A stretch of DNA of 64,000 bases from Diadophis punctatus similis (lineage: Eukaryota > Chordata > Lepidosauria > Squamata > Dipsadidae), in assembly GCA_023053685.1 (NCBI GenBank), contig JALIGW010000002.1, forward strand, positions 244,083,177-244,147,176, in the 5' to 3' direction. A model generated the notes under the pieces. The model was not told the origin of the DNA, did no database searches, and saw only the letters and a program-made list of their open reading frames with translations. The position numbers were made by a program, and so were the translations under genes. Below are positions 32,165 through 41,676 of the stretch, in pieces; within the stretch, counting starts at the first letter, position 1, and every line of letters starts with the position of its first letter.

Positions 32165-33066
32165 CGATGCCTTAGTTTAGTTTAGTTTAGTTTAGTTTGT
32201 CATTGCACCTTGTACAACGAAATTAAATTCTATCTTTAGTGTACTTTATGACTATAAAAAAATAAATCAAAAACACACATCCTTCCCATTCTATGCAATT
32301 GAAAACCCCTGATATTGCATTAATATTGCACTATACAGTAGAATTCAATCTAGTTACTGTTCTGGGATAGAAGCTGTTTTTCAGCCTCTTTGTCCTTGTT
32401 TTTATTATCCTGTATCGTCTGCCAGATGGTTTGTTGTTAGTTGCGAAGTCGTGTCCGTCCCATCGTGACCCCATGGACAATGTTCCTCCACGCCTTCCTG
32501 TTCTCTGCCATCCTCTGGAGTCCATTTAATCTCATTCCTACTGCTTCAGTGTCTCCATCCAGCCACCTCATTCTCTGCTTTCCCCTTCTTTTTTTGCCCT
32601 CAATCTTTCCTAGCATTAGGCTCTTCTCCAGTGAGTCCTTTCTTCTCATTTGGTGGCCAAAGTATTTGAGTTTCATCTTCAGGATCTGGCCTTCTAAAGA
32701 GCAGACAGGGTTGATCTCCTCTAGGACTGACCGGTTTGATTGCCTTGCAGTCCAAGGGACTCGCAGGAGTCTTCTCCAGCACCATAATTCAAAGACCTCA
32801 ATTCTTTGGCGCTCAGATGGTAATAGTTTTAAAAAAAGGGTGCCCAAAATGAGATGGATCTTTAAGAATGTTTTGAACTTTCTTAAGGCAGTGGGAGCTA
32901 TAAAGCTCTTCCAAAGAGGGGAGAGGGCAACCAATGATCCTCTGGGCAATGATGTTTACCTTCTGGAGCGCCTTCTTGGCAAACCACACACAGGTGCAGT
33001 AAGTTAAAATACTCTTTATGGTGCAGCGGTAGAAGGTCACTTAGTTTTGGGTAATTCCTGTAGTTT
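32165..33066 (-). mobile_element. L2-type LINE 3' end, interrupted by BovB
   Basis: The minus strand encodes an L2-clade C-terminus in two parts: FYRCTIKSILTYCTCVWFA and KKVQNILKDPSHFGHP right of the BovB, then SGRRYRIIKTRTKRLKNSFY left of it. The 3' end carries a (TTTAG)n tract at 32172-32198. Unit 7 holds the same element without the BovB. Confidence 0.8.
32430..32813 (-). mobile_element. BovB (RTE) LINE 3' fragment
   Basis: The minus strand encodes the C-terminal part of BovB ORF2 (ELWCWRRLLRVPWTARQSN, LKYFGHQMRRKDSLEKSLM). It is flanked by CAGATGG (32423-32429 and 32814-32820), a 7-bp target-site duplication, and is absent from the unit 7 copy of the host L2. Inactive. Confidence 0.9.
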
Positions 33067-33067
33067 G

Positions 33068-33205
33068 TCCTGGACTTATGACCACAATTGGACTCTTGGT
33101 CATTGAGCAAAGTGGTCATTAAGTAAGATGTCATGTGAGAGTTTGGCTCAATGACTACAACACTGTACTCCTGATTGTGGTTGTTAAGCGATTTCACGTA
33201 TCATT
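33068..33205. repeat. Squamate dispersed repeat (diverged copy)
   Basis: Copy of the gtcctcgacttacgac-type repeat (gtcctggacttatgacc, gagcaaagtggtcattaag). The unit 7 counterpart is at 58095-58236. Confidence 0.55.
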
Positions 33206-33905
33206 AAGCAGACAAAGTCCCAGGTAAGGAATGTGGGGTTGTCTGAAGTGAGCAGGAGAGGCCTTGTGATTCCCAGGCACAGGCCGCATTTCATTTCAGG
33301 GCTCCTGGAGAACGCAAGAGATGCTTTGGGACTCGTTGCTTGGAAACTGTATGGAACATGCAGCGTGGAAAATGGAGCTAGGTTGCAAAGGCCTCCGATG
33401 TGGGGATTAAGGCCGCATTTCTCAGTGGTAGCGGTGACACTGGGGTGAAGGCCAGGCCTGGGGACAGTGGCAGATGGCTGAGAGTGCTGAAGGCCTCCAC
33501 TCAAGGCCCAGGCCCAGCCCAGCATTGCTGTCAGTCAGGGCTGCTTTGCATGGCCGGCCTCAGGCTTCCAGGGGTGGCTGCAGCTTTGCATCCCACTTTA
33601 GTGGGTGGCTCCCCAATTTATGGATAGCCTCTGACGATATCTCTCTTGCAGATGTACTGTAGGGGCTCCATCACTTTACCTCAGGTGTACTGAGCACCCT
33701 ACCCTAGGCAGAGGGTCAGACTGGAAGACCCTCAAGGTCCCTGCCAAGGCTAAGATTTCATGATTCTCTCCGTGTCTCAAAAGGAAATATAATTGTTCAT
33801 TTCTTTCTCCTTCTAACAGCGGATAAAAGATTGTGACGATTTACCTGCAAGCCAACTATCAACAGATAATAGAAAATCAACATAAGGCAGCAACCGCCAG
33901 AAAGC
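33206..33905 (+). other. Intron remainder and ZF-D acceptor
   Basis: Unrecognised sequence shared with unit 7 (58240-58650), then the end of the intron. The acceptor ttctttctccttctaacag ends at 33819. An in-frame TAA lies shortly before the ATG. Confidence 0.5.
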
Positions 33906-35225
33906 ATGGAGCCTGGGAAACTCTTCGATCCTCCGTCAGACACAAGCAGCCCTCCGAAAAACCACGGAAGAACCCATGAATGCTCAGAGTGTGGGAAATC
34001 CTTTGCTCGCAGGTCCCTCCTTTTGACCCACAGGAAGGTCCATGTGGGAAGTGGATCCAGGCAAGGTTTGGAGGGTGAGAAATCCAACTCTGGAAAAGAA
34101 ACAAAAGGTCTCAGAAGCTCCTCCAAACTAAAACCCTATAAATGTGAGGAATGTGACTTACACTTTGGTCAAAAGTCAAACCTTCTTACACATCAGAAAA
34201 TCCACACTGGAGAGAAACCTTATCAGTGTCTGGAATGTGGGATTTTTTTCCGTGAAAAAACCACTCTCAGAAACCATGAGAGAATTCACACAGGGGAGAA
34301 ACCTTACAAGTGTTGGGAATGTGGGAAGAGCTTTTCTCATAAGTCAAGTCTTTGGCGCCATGAGAAGATTCATGCAGGAATAAAACCTTACAAGTGCTTT
34401 GAGTGTGGAAAATGTTTCACCCGGAGTTCATCTCTTCGGCGTCATTGGAAAACACACACAGGGGAGAAAAACGAAAAGTGCCTCGAATGTGGGAAATGTT
34501 TTTCCCAGAAATCAACCCTGGTGGAACATCAGAGAATTCACACTGGAGAGAGACCCTATGAATGCCCAGAATGTGAGAAGCGATTTATGTATTCTTCTGA
34601 TCTTCGTGAACACCAGAAGAGGCACAAAGGAGAAAAACCCTATGAATGTGGGAAGTGCGGGAAACGATTTCTTACACAAAAAGAACTTCGGGTTCATCAG
34701 AGAATCCACACAGGGGAGAAGCCATTCAAATGTGGGGACTGTGGGATGTGCTTTTCTCGAAAACACAACCTTGGAAGGCATCAGAGGGTCCATACGGGAG
34801 AGAAGCCATACAGATGTGAAGAATGTGGAAAATACTTTGCGTATAAGGGAGGACTTTGGACACATCATAAAATCCACACAGGGGAGAAGCCATATCAATG
34901 CATCGACTGTGGAAGATTTTATAGTACCACATCAGACCTTAGAAGTCATGTGAAAATTCACACAGGGGAAAAAAATTACAAATGTTTGGACTGTGGGAGA
35001 ACATTTGCTCATTCATCTCACCTTAGAAGTCACAGCCGAATCCATACAGGAGAGAAACCTCACAAATGCCCAGAGTGTGATAAATGTTTTTCACGAAAAT
35101 ATTCTCTTGTGATGCATCAACGAATCCACATTGGAAAAAAACCGTGTAAATGTCTGGAGTGTGGGAAATGTTTTGCCGATTCTTCAACACTTCACATGAA
35201 CACCCGAAATCATGCAGGAGAGTAG
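33906..35225 (+). CDS. ZF-D: C2H2 zinc-finger protein (439 aa)
   Basis: Open from ATG to TAG with no internal damage to the frame. Leader MEPGKLFDPPSDTSSPP, finger 1 (ECSECGKSFARRSLLLTH), a long linker, and thirteen further finger units to the C-terminus. Finger 14 reads LHMNTRNH, with asparagine for the first zinc-binding histidine, so thirteen fingers are canonical. Contacts (-1, 2, 3, 6) for fingers 2-6: QSNT, ETTN, HSSR, RSSR, QSTE. The ATG has A at -3 and G at +4. The protein ends at TAG where ZF-B reads TGG; relics of one further finger follow. Expected to be a nuclear DNA-binding regulator without KRAB. Confidence 0.92.
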   Translation: MEPGKLFDPPSDTSSPPKNHGRTHECSECGKSFARRSLLLTHRKVHVGSGSRQGLEGEKSNSGKETKGLRSSSKLKPYKCEECDLHFGQKSNLLTHQKIHTGEKPYQCLECGIFFREKTTLRNHERIHTGEKPYKCWECGKSFSHKSSLWRHEKIHAGIKPYKCFECGKCFTRSSSLRRHWKTHTGEKNEKCLECGKCFSQKSTLVEHQRIHTGERPYECPECEKRFMYSSDLREHQKRHKGEKPYECGKCGKRFLTQKELRVHQRIHTGEKPFKCGDCGMCFSRKHNLGRHQRVHTGEKPYRCEECGKYFAYKGGLWTHHKIHTGEKPYQCIDCGRFYSTTSDLRSHVKIHTGEKNYKCLDCGRTFAHSSHLRSHSRIHTGEKPHKCPECDKCFSRKYSLVMHQRIHIGKKPCKCLECGKCFADSSTLHMNTRNHAGE

Positions 35226-35945
35226 CCTCACAAGTGTGCAGTGTCAGAAACGTTTTCATAGTAAATCAAAGCTAAAAAAGCACCAAAAAGTCCATAGCAG
35301 AGATAAATCTCTTCAGCTGTGAACAACGTTAGGAGCCCTTTTTTTCAACACATCTTAATGTTTACCAGGAACTTCACACAGTGACAGAAGGGAAATCCTA
35401 CAATTATTTGGTGTGAGCAAAATGTTTTTCCTACTGAAGCAAAGGAACCTCAGAGAGTACACAATGAGGCAAAAGGGTGTAAATGTTGGGAGTGAGAATA
35501 TTTTGCTCACAAAGGTGAATTAGTAACTTAACCTGAGTGATTACATAAAAGAGTTATAAGCGTGTGTGGAGTTGGTATAGTGTTTTGCAGAGTACAGGAA
35601 GTCCTTGACCTATGACTACAAATTGGAATGGATTTCCGGTCATAAGTTCCTTCAGTCGTAAGTCAAGGAACCAGGTATTTCTCTTTTAATTTTTTACTAG
35701 ATTGTGTTGATCCATGAGGAGACCTGAAAATTTAGAGAGGAGAAAATGGGTCGAAGGGTGGAATGAATCTGGTGGTTTATTTAGTGCTAAAGTTTTGTTG
35801 TTGAATCTTCTGGCTGAGGATGAAGAGGAAAAGTTTATTTTTCCTATTATATTTTTGGAAGGAATTTTTCTCCTTTTTTCACTGTTTTTTCATATATTCA
35901 TACACAAATATTTGTATTAACTTACTTTCTTTGCATATAATCCTT
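35226..35945 (+). other. ZF-D 3' UTR
   Basis: Relic last finger ([20 protein letters not shown] in a shifted frame), then the shared UTR with the fold-back (arms near 35608 and 35657). Confidence 0.65.
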
Positions 35946-35951
35946 AATAAA
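35946..35951 (+). terminator. Poly(A) signal, unit 4
   Basis: AATAAA in the shared context ccttaataaaagtattgtt. Confidence 0.65.
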
Positions 35952-35989
35952 AGTATTGTTTAAAATAACCAAAGGGCCTTTTTCTGGAG

Positions 35990-36774
35990 ATGGACTGGGT
36001 GGCTCAAAACAGACAAGATGGCAGTTCAGATTGTGCCATTCTGTGCAGCCAAAGTGGCTCTCGGACCTCCCCTAGATCAGGAAATGGGCTGCGAGGAGGA
36101 GGAGGAGGAAGGCCATCAGGGAGTCAAGGGCCCATGTTTCCCAGCAGCTACTAGAGGGTGGAGCCACATTTCTCAGAGAAGGGCCAGGAAATCTGTCGCA
36201 AGAAGCTATGGGAAGATGCCCCCTAGAGGAGAGATGGGGAATTGTTGGTCCCAGCAGGATCCACCCTTGTTGGGGGGTCTGGACGGGGGGGGGGGGGGAG
36301 GAGGCGCTTCCTGATGGGCCTCCTCCATCTTCTCAGGGTGGAAAAAGGCAGGCAGATGCTCAACTGGTCCAGCAGTCTGCCTAATGCTCTGGAGGGAAAG
36401 TTGGATCTCAGTGTGGTCTCTTTGTCCCCCCCAAAAAACGGTAATATCCATGCTTCTCTATCCCTCTTCCTTTGGGGGGAAATCTGGTTAGGGGGTCACA
36501 GTAAGGATACCTACTGGGCTCTCCCAGCCCTTTGACTCCCACCTTCCCTGGATACCCCAAACTTTCCTTCTCCCCACCAATCTCCATCCCCGCTACTTTC
36601 TTTGAAGGCCTTTTTTCTGTCCCTCCCAAATAGACCCCCTGTAGCCCCCCCCCAAGACCATCTCAAAGGGAGGGGCCCCAGCACCCTCCATTAAAGGGAG
36701 AGTTTGGAAGGACAACTCAGACCCCCCCCCCAGTAGAAGCAGAGAGGGAGAGATTTTCAGTCTTCAGTCTTTCA
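35990..36774 (+). other. Unit 4 downstream module (short form)
   Basis: Same plan as the unit 1 and 3 modules, with a G run near 36287. It ends near 36770, where LINE sequence begins. No gene. Confidence 0.6.
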
Positions 36775-37570
36775 GAAGTTAAAGAAGAGAGAAAGATAGG
36801 GGAGAAAAAAGAATACAAGAAAAAAAGAAGACAGAACAAGAAGGGATAACAAGTAGAGTATTAAGAGAAACTAGAACTACAAGAAAACAATACAAATTGA
36901 AGTGGGAGAAGAAATCAAACTGATATCTATTAATATCAATGGAATTAATGCACCAAAATAAGAGAAAAAATATTTTACAAAACTAAGAAAACTCGATACA
37001 GAAGTAATATTATTATAAGAAGTCCATATTAAAGAGCAAAGCAAGCTATTGGAAAAACAATAGATCGATTGGAAACCAGAAATCTTTTTTTTAAACTAGG
37101 AATTATGTTTGGAAATTATGTAAAGAAATATATTCACAGAATTGCAAAATAAGGAAGAATCACAATATTATCTACCTTGAAATAGGTTTTATGCATGGTT
37201 AAAAAACAGGGACTCAATATTACGAAATGTGCAAATAATGACTCGTTAATGCATATATAAAATCGTAACCAAATGGAAAAGATTTATGTGTAAATAAATG
37301 TATGTAGAAATAGAAGAGAGAATATGTATTAAAGAAATCCAGAAAAGAGATATATGAAATAGGATAAAAAGTACACCAGAAAGTTGATACATATAGAAGA
37401 AATAGGTATGGAAATGATTTATAAATATATCAAAAATATTTAAAATATAAGTATATAAAATTTTTGTGGACCGATCTTGTGCTATAACCAAAATAGGTAC
37501 TATGATTCCTAACAATGTATGTTTGTGCGTTATGTAATGTTTTTGTGTATATAATGAAAAAGGAAAAAAA
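36775..37570 (+). mobile_element. L1 LINE fragments (ORF2 start and a 3' part)
   Basis: From about 36905 one frame gives IKLISININGINAPK, and a shifted frame gives LRKLDTEVILL-EVHIKEQSK. This is the N-terminus of the L1 ORF2 endonuclease, with stops. After about 37085 the sequence jumps to AT-rich material resembling a LINE 3' region. It appears internally deleted and dead. Confidence 0.6.
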
Positions 37571-37574
37571 AAGA

Positions 37575-37775
37575 AAGCCTGAGGCCATGGGTTCCAGTCC
37601 TGCCTTGGCCATGAAAGGAAGGTGGGTGACCTTGGGCCAGTCACTCTCTCAGCATAACCCACCCCACAGGGTTGTTGTGAGGCAAATAAGTAAAGGAAGA
37701 TGTGTAGGATATGTTCACTGTCTTGAGTTAGTTGTAAAAATAATAAAGGCGGATATCTATAAATAAAAATAAAAA
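37575..37775 (+). mobile_element. Sauria-type SINE
   Basis: Has a tRNA-like B-box (GGGTTCCAGTCC), the block gggtgaccttgggccagtca, gggttgttgtgagg, and the BovB-derived 3' end (ttgtaaaaataataaaggcgg) with an A-rich tail. This matches the widespread squamate Sauria SINE, mobilised by BovB. It is in plus orientation just upstream of unit 5. Confidence 0.88.
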
Positions 37776-38029
37776 TCATTTCCATTTTGCAGTGGCTTGG
37801 CTGCCTTGTTTCCCTCTTGTATTGTGTTGCCTCCATTGGGAACAAGAATGAGATCTGGGTTCCTCCCCCAAACATTCCCCTTTCCTGTCTTGGGGTCTCC
37901 GGGGATTAGGAAATCCCGCTTCCAGCCTGCAGAGAGGGACACTCTTCCCATGGGCAGAGGAACCCTCGACACCCACGCCCATCGGAAGAAACAGAGGAAG
38001 TTTTGGACCACGTAGTCCTGGCTGGGAGC

Positions 38030-38249
38030 AGAGATTAGAGGGAGGGGCGGAGGGGGGAGAAGAGGGGGCGGGAAAGGGGTGGGGCCCCAGTGTGGGGCGG
38101 ACCCCGAAAGGAGAGCAAAACTCCCGCCCTCGCTTCTCCCCTCCCACTCAGTGGATTTCCGGTTCCCTCCGTGATCCCGCTTCTTCTTTGGAGGATCGAT
38201 GCTGGATCCCTCGGGAGAAGCTCCTGGATCTGATTCCTGCTCGGGGCAG
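38030..38249 (+). promoter_or_regulatory. Unit 5 promoter and exon 1 (type B)
   Basis: GC boxes (gaggggcggagg, gagggggcggg), TTTCCGGTTCCC near 38155, and exon 1 ending CAG|GTGGGG after 38249, a weaker donor than in other units. The downstream GC-rich sequence matches unit 2 (type B). Confidence 0.52.
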
Positions 38250-39171
38250 GTGGGGCTGCTCTCCCTCCGGCTTCCAGGCCGCCCCTCCTACCAGGAGATC
38301 TTCTCTCCCCCCCCCCCCCCCAGGAGGAAGGGAGCTGCGGATCCTGTTCTTCGGCTCGCCGGGTTTTCCTCGGGCAGATCAGGCTCTAGCTTTGCCTGCA
38401 GAGAGTGGATCCCTCCCTTCCCTCCAGGGGGGCAAAGGGGGCTCCGTCCCTGTGCTGGATCTGCCCCCTCCTCGCCCGGCCAAGGATCCCCGAGGGGCTG
38501 CGGGTGGATCCGGGAAGGAGGTTTGGGGGAAGTTTCTTTCAAAAGGTCTCTCTGTGGTCCGTCAGAGCACTAGGTCTCTGAGCATCCATATCCCGCATGC
38601 TCAGTTGGAAAAAGTGGAGTAAACGGAGCTTTAAAACATATATTGAGGTTTGTAACACAGATTGACCTCATTGCAATGGGGAGGGGAGGGTTTGGGGGAA
38701 AGAAAAGGTTTAAATTAACTGAATTTTCATGTTTTCTTAATACCCAATATATCCTTTTTCTTTGAGCTGCATGTAAAAGGCCAACAATGAAATCCTTTCT
38801 TTTAATGCTGATGTTTACTTTGCTTCTGCTTCAAACAGTGGGTAAAATTTCTAAACTTGGTACTTTCCTTCTTTTGCCCAGAAGAGGCTGTGATGTGGGA
38901 GCTCCTCCTTGGTGGGTGTTTTTCAAAGAACAAAGGAAGTTTTGAGGGGGGTCTTGTGAGGAGCTGCTGGAAGAAGCTGATGGCCAGAAGGCTCACTTGA
39001 ATAATTGTAAATAAATTTATGAAAAGCCTAACTGGAATCTTTGTGGCCTTGCAGCCTCCAAAAAGAGCAGGAAAGAGCAGCCCTTTTCACACACGCTCTG
39101 CCCCATCTGATCTCTCTCAGCTTCCACTGAGTTTTCCTTCGCACAACTATGCTTTGGTCCCTGTTGGACTT
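38250..39171 (+). other. Unit 5 intron; KRAB-like exon absent
   Basis: Includes the exon 2-like sequence (gcccagaagaggctgtgatgtgg, near 38875). The unit sequence is followed up to ttggacttc at about 39171, where it breaks into purine repeat. The KRAB-like exon that should lie some 150-200 bases further on is missing. Confidence 0.65.
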
Positions 39172-39320
39172 CAGAAAGAAGAGGAAGGTTGGGAGGTAGG
39201 AAGGAAGGAAGAGAAAAAAGCAAGAGAGAGGGAAAAAGAAAAAGAAAGAAGAGGAAGGTTGGGAGGAAGGAAAAGAAAAAAGTGAGAGAGGGAAAGAAAG
39301 AAAGTTAGTAAGAAAGAAAC
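39172..39320. repeat. Purine-rich GGAA/GAAA repeat
   Basis: AG-only tract with an internally repeated block (gaagaggaaggttgggagg at about 39177 and 39250). Confidence 0.9.
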
Positions 39321-39600
39321 TGTTGAAAGAAGAGCCTTGCAAATTAAAGTCGTTGTCTTTGCAGGGGTTTTGGGAAGGATGGGTGAGCAGGCCCCATGGG
39401 GGAGGAAGGAATATGGGGCTGTTTTAAGAAGAAAGAGCTTAAAAGAGGGAATTGGCTTTGGGGACCCTGGCAATGTTTTTGGACCAATCATGGGTTTTTT
39501 TGGCCCCTGTTTGCCTCCTGAAACTTTGGAGTCCTGGGAGAAAGCTACTAAACAGGGATTACTTTGCTGGAAGCTTATCTGATTTCTATTCATGCAGGAT

Positions 39601-39735
39601 CAATTTCTCAACCTCAACAACTTGAATATACCTGGACTTCAACTCCCAAAATTCCCTAGCCAGCTTTGCTTTGAATTCTGGGAGTTGAAGTCCAGGCACC
39701 TTAAAAGTTGCTGAGATTGAGAAATATTGCTGTAC
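39601..39735. mobile_element. Fold-back element (MITE-like)
   Basis: Arms of about 55 bases: left tggacttcaactccca (39633-39648), right tgggagttgaagtcca (39679-39694), extended outward by ctcaacctcaacaactt and its diverged complement. This is a common squamate inverted-repeat element. No coding content. The stretch 39321-39600 before it holds nothing recognised. Confidence 0.75.
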
Positions 39736-39888
39736 ACTTGTTGGTTATCAAATCTAAATACAGAAGTAGACTTGTTGTGGAAGATGATAGTCCTTGTGCT
39801 CCTGCAAAGACTTGCCCGAGAATTTCTGATCTGGCATAATTACATATTGTTTTTGTGATTAATCGCTATGCTTTAATTATGTTCAATT

Positions 39889-40067
39889 TGTAACAATGAA
39901 AATACATCCTGCATATTAGATATTTACATTACGATTCATAACAGTAGCAAGATTACAGTTATGGAGTAGCAACGAAAATAATTTTATGGTTGGGGGTCAC
40001 CACAACATGAGGAACTATATTAAGGGGTCGCGGCATTAGAAAGGTTGGGAACCACTGCTCTAAAGGA
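39889..40067. mobile_element. SPIN-like hAT transposon remnant
   Basis: The sequence acatcctgcatat...ttacattacgattcataac...aattttatggttgggggtc...gaaccactg matches, from memory, the 3' part of SPIN (Space Invader) non-autonomous hAT elements, including the terminal repeat ending ACCACTG. The left end is missing. SPIN is known for horizontal transfer among tetrapods. Confidence 0.75.
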
Positions 40068-40188
40068 AATAATTTTCTCTACATTTTTGTCCCTCTAGCA
40101 GGAAAACAGCTGTGACCAAAGAATTACCTTCAAGACAACTAACAAGAGATAGTAGAAATTCAGCCCAAGGCAGCAGCCAAGGGAAAGC

Positions 40189-41676
40189 ATTGAGGGTGGG
40201 AAGCTCTTGGATCCCCCATCAGACACAAGCAGCCCTCCAAGAACGCCCAAAAGAACCCATGAATGCTCAGAGTGTGGGGAATCCTTTGCTCGCAGGACTC
40301 TCCTTTTGACCCACAGGAAGGACCATGTGGGAAGTGGATCCAGTCAAGGTTTGGAGGGTGAAAAATCTTTCTCTGGGAAAAACTCCAAAGACCTCAGAAG
40401 CCCCCCAACATTAAAACCCTATAAATGTGAGGAATGTGACTTAAGCTTTAGTCAAAAGTCACACCTTCTTAGACATCAGAAAATCCACACTGGAGAGAAA
40501 CCTTATCAATGTCTGGAATGTGGGAAATTTTTCAGTCAAAAAGGCTATCTCAGAATCCACGAGAGAATTCACACAGGAGAGAAACCTTACAAGTGTTGGG
40601 AATGTGGGAAGAGATTTCCTCAGAAGTCAAACCTTTACTCCCATAAGAAGATTCATGCAGGAATCAAACCTTACAAGTGCTTTGAGTGTGGAAAATGTTT
40701 CACCCTGAGTTCAGGTCTGCTGAGACATTTGAAAATACACAGAGAAGAAAAAAATGAAAAGTGCCTCGAATGTGGGAAATGTTTTAACTTGAAATCATCC
40801 CTGGTGGAACATCAGAGAATTCACACTGGAGAGAGACCCTATGAATGCCCAGAATGTGGGAAACGATTTATGTATTCTGCTATCCTTAGGAGACACCAGA
40901 TGAGACACAAAGGGAACCTACCCCATAAATGTGGGGAGTGTGGGAAAATTTTTATTTCACCATCCCATGTTCAGATTCATCAGAGAATCCACACGGGGGA
41001 GAAGCCATTCAAATGTGGGGAGTGTGGGAAATGCTTTTCCCGAAAACAACACCTTGGAAGGCATCAGAGGGTCCACACAGGAGAGAAGCCATACAGATAT
41101 ACAGAATGTGGAAAATATTTTGCTTATAAGGAAGTACTTTTGAAACATCGTAAAACCCACACAGGGGAGAAACCATATCAATGCAACGACTGTGGAAGAT
41201 TTTATAGTACCTCATCAGCCCTTAAAAGTCACGTGAAAATTCACACAGGGGAAAAAAACTACAAATGTTTAGACTGTGGGAGAGCATTTGCTGATTCATC
41301 TTCCCTTAGAAGTCATGTGAAAATTCACACGGGGGAAAAAAACTACAAATGTTTGGACTGTGGGAGAGCATTTGCTGATTCATCTTCTCTTAGACGTCAT
41401 GTGACATTTCACACAGGGGAAAAAAACTACAAATGTTTGGACTGTGGGAAAGCATTTACTCAGTCATCTTCCGTTAGACGTCACAGCCGAATCCATACAG
41501 GAGAGAAACCTCACAAATGCTCAGAGTGCGATAAATGTTTTTCCCATAAAGGTAATCTTGTGAGGCATCAGCGAATCCACACTGGAGAAAAACCATATAA
41601 ATGTCTGGAGTGTGGGAAATGTTTTGCCCATCCTTCAGCATTTCGCAGGCACACCCGAAATCACGCAAGAGAGTAA
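40189..41676 (+). CDS. ZF-E: C2H2 zinc-finger ORF, usual ATG is ATT
   Basis: A long open frame with sixteen finger units, the largest array here. At the position of the ATG used in the other six units it reads ATT (40189-40191), with an in-frame TAG upstream; the first in-frame ATG is deep in finger 7. It must start at a non-AUG codon (ATT, CTC/TTG region), start in finger 7, or be silent. Finger 10 lacks its first cysteine (YRYTEC). Fingers 12-14 are near-copies (AFADSSSLRSH, AFADSSSLRRH, AFTQSSSVRRH), showing 84-base unit gains. Contacts for fingers 2-5: QSHR, QGYI, QSNS, LSGR. Ends at TAA 41674-41676. The unit also lacks the KRAB-like exon. Confidence 0.75.
   Translation: MEGGKLLDPPSDTSSPPRTPKRTHECSECGESFARRTLLLTHRKDHVGSGSSQGLEGEKSFSGKNSKDLRSPPTLKPYKCEECDLSFSQKSHLLRHQKIHTGEKPYQCLECGKFFSQKGYLRIHERIHTGEKPYKCWECGKRFPQKSNLYSHKKIHAGIKPYKCFECGKCFTLSSGLLRHLKIHREEKNEKCLECGKCFNLKSSLVEHQRIHTGERPYECPECGKRFMYSAILRRHQMRHKGNLPHKCGECGKIFISPSHVQIHQRIHTGEKPFKCGECGKCFSRKQHLGRHQRVHTGEKPYRYTECGKYFAYKEVLLKHRKTHTGEKPYQCNDCGRFYSTSSALKSHVKIHTGEKNYKCLDCGRAFADSSSLRSHVKIHTGEKNYKCLDCGRAFADSSSLRRHVTFHTGEKNYKCLDCGKAFTQSSSVRRHSRIHTGEKPHKCSECDKCFSHKGNLVRHQRIHTGEKPYKCLECGKCFAHPSAFRRHTRNHARE

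Noticed and set aside
39321..39600. Open frame next to the purine tract (MGEQAPWGRKEYG...) as a small gene
   Set aside because: Single copy, no start or splice context, no recognisable domain, not present in other units.
40207..40209. TTG as the true start of ZF-E
   Set aside because: It falls inside the leader shared by the other units; homology places the ancestral start 18 bases upstream at the present ATT. TTG use cannot be supported from sequence.
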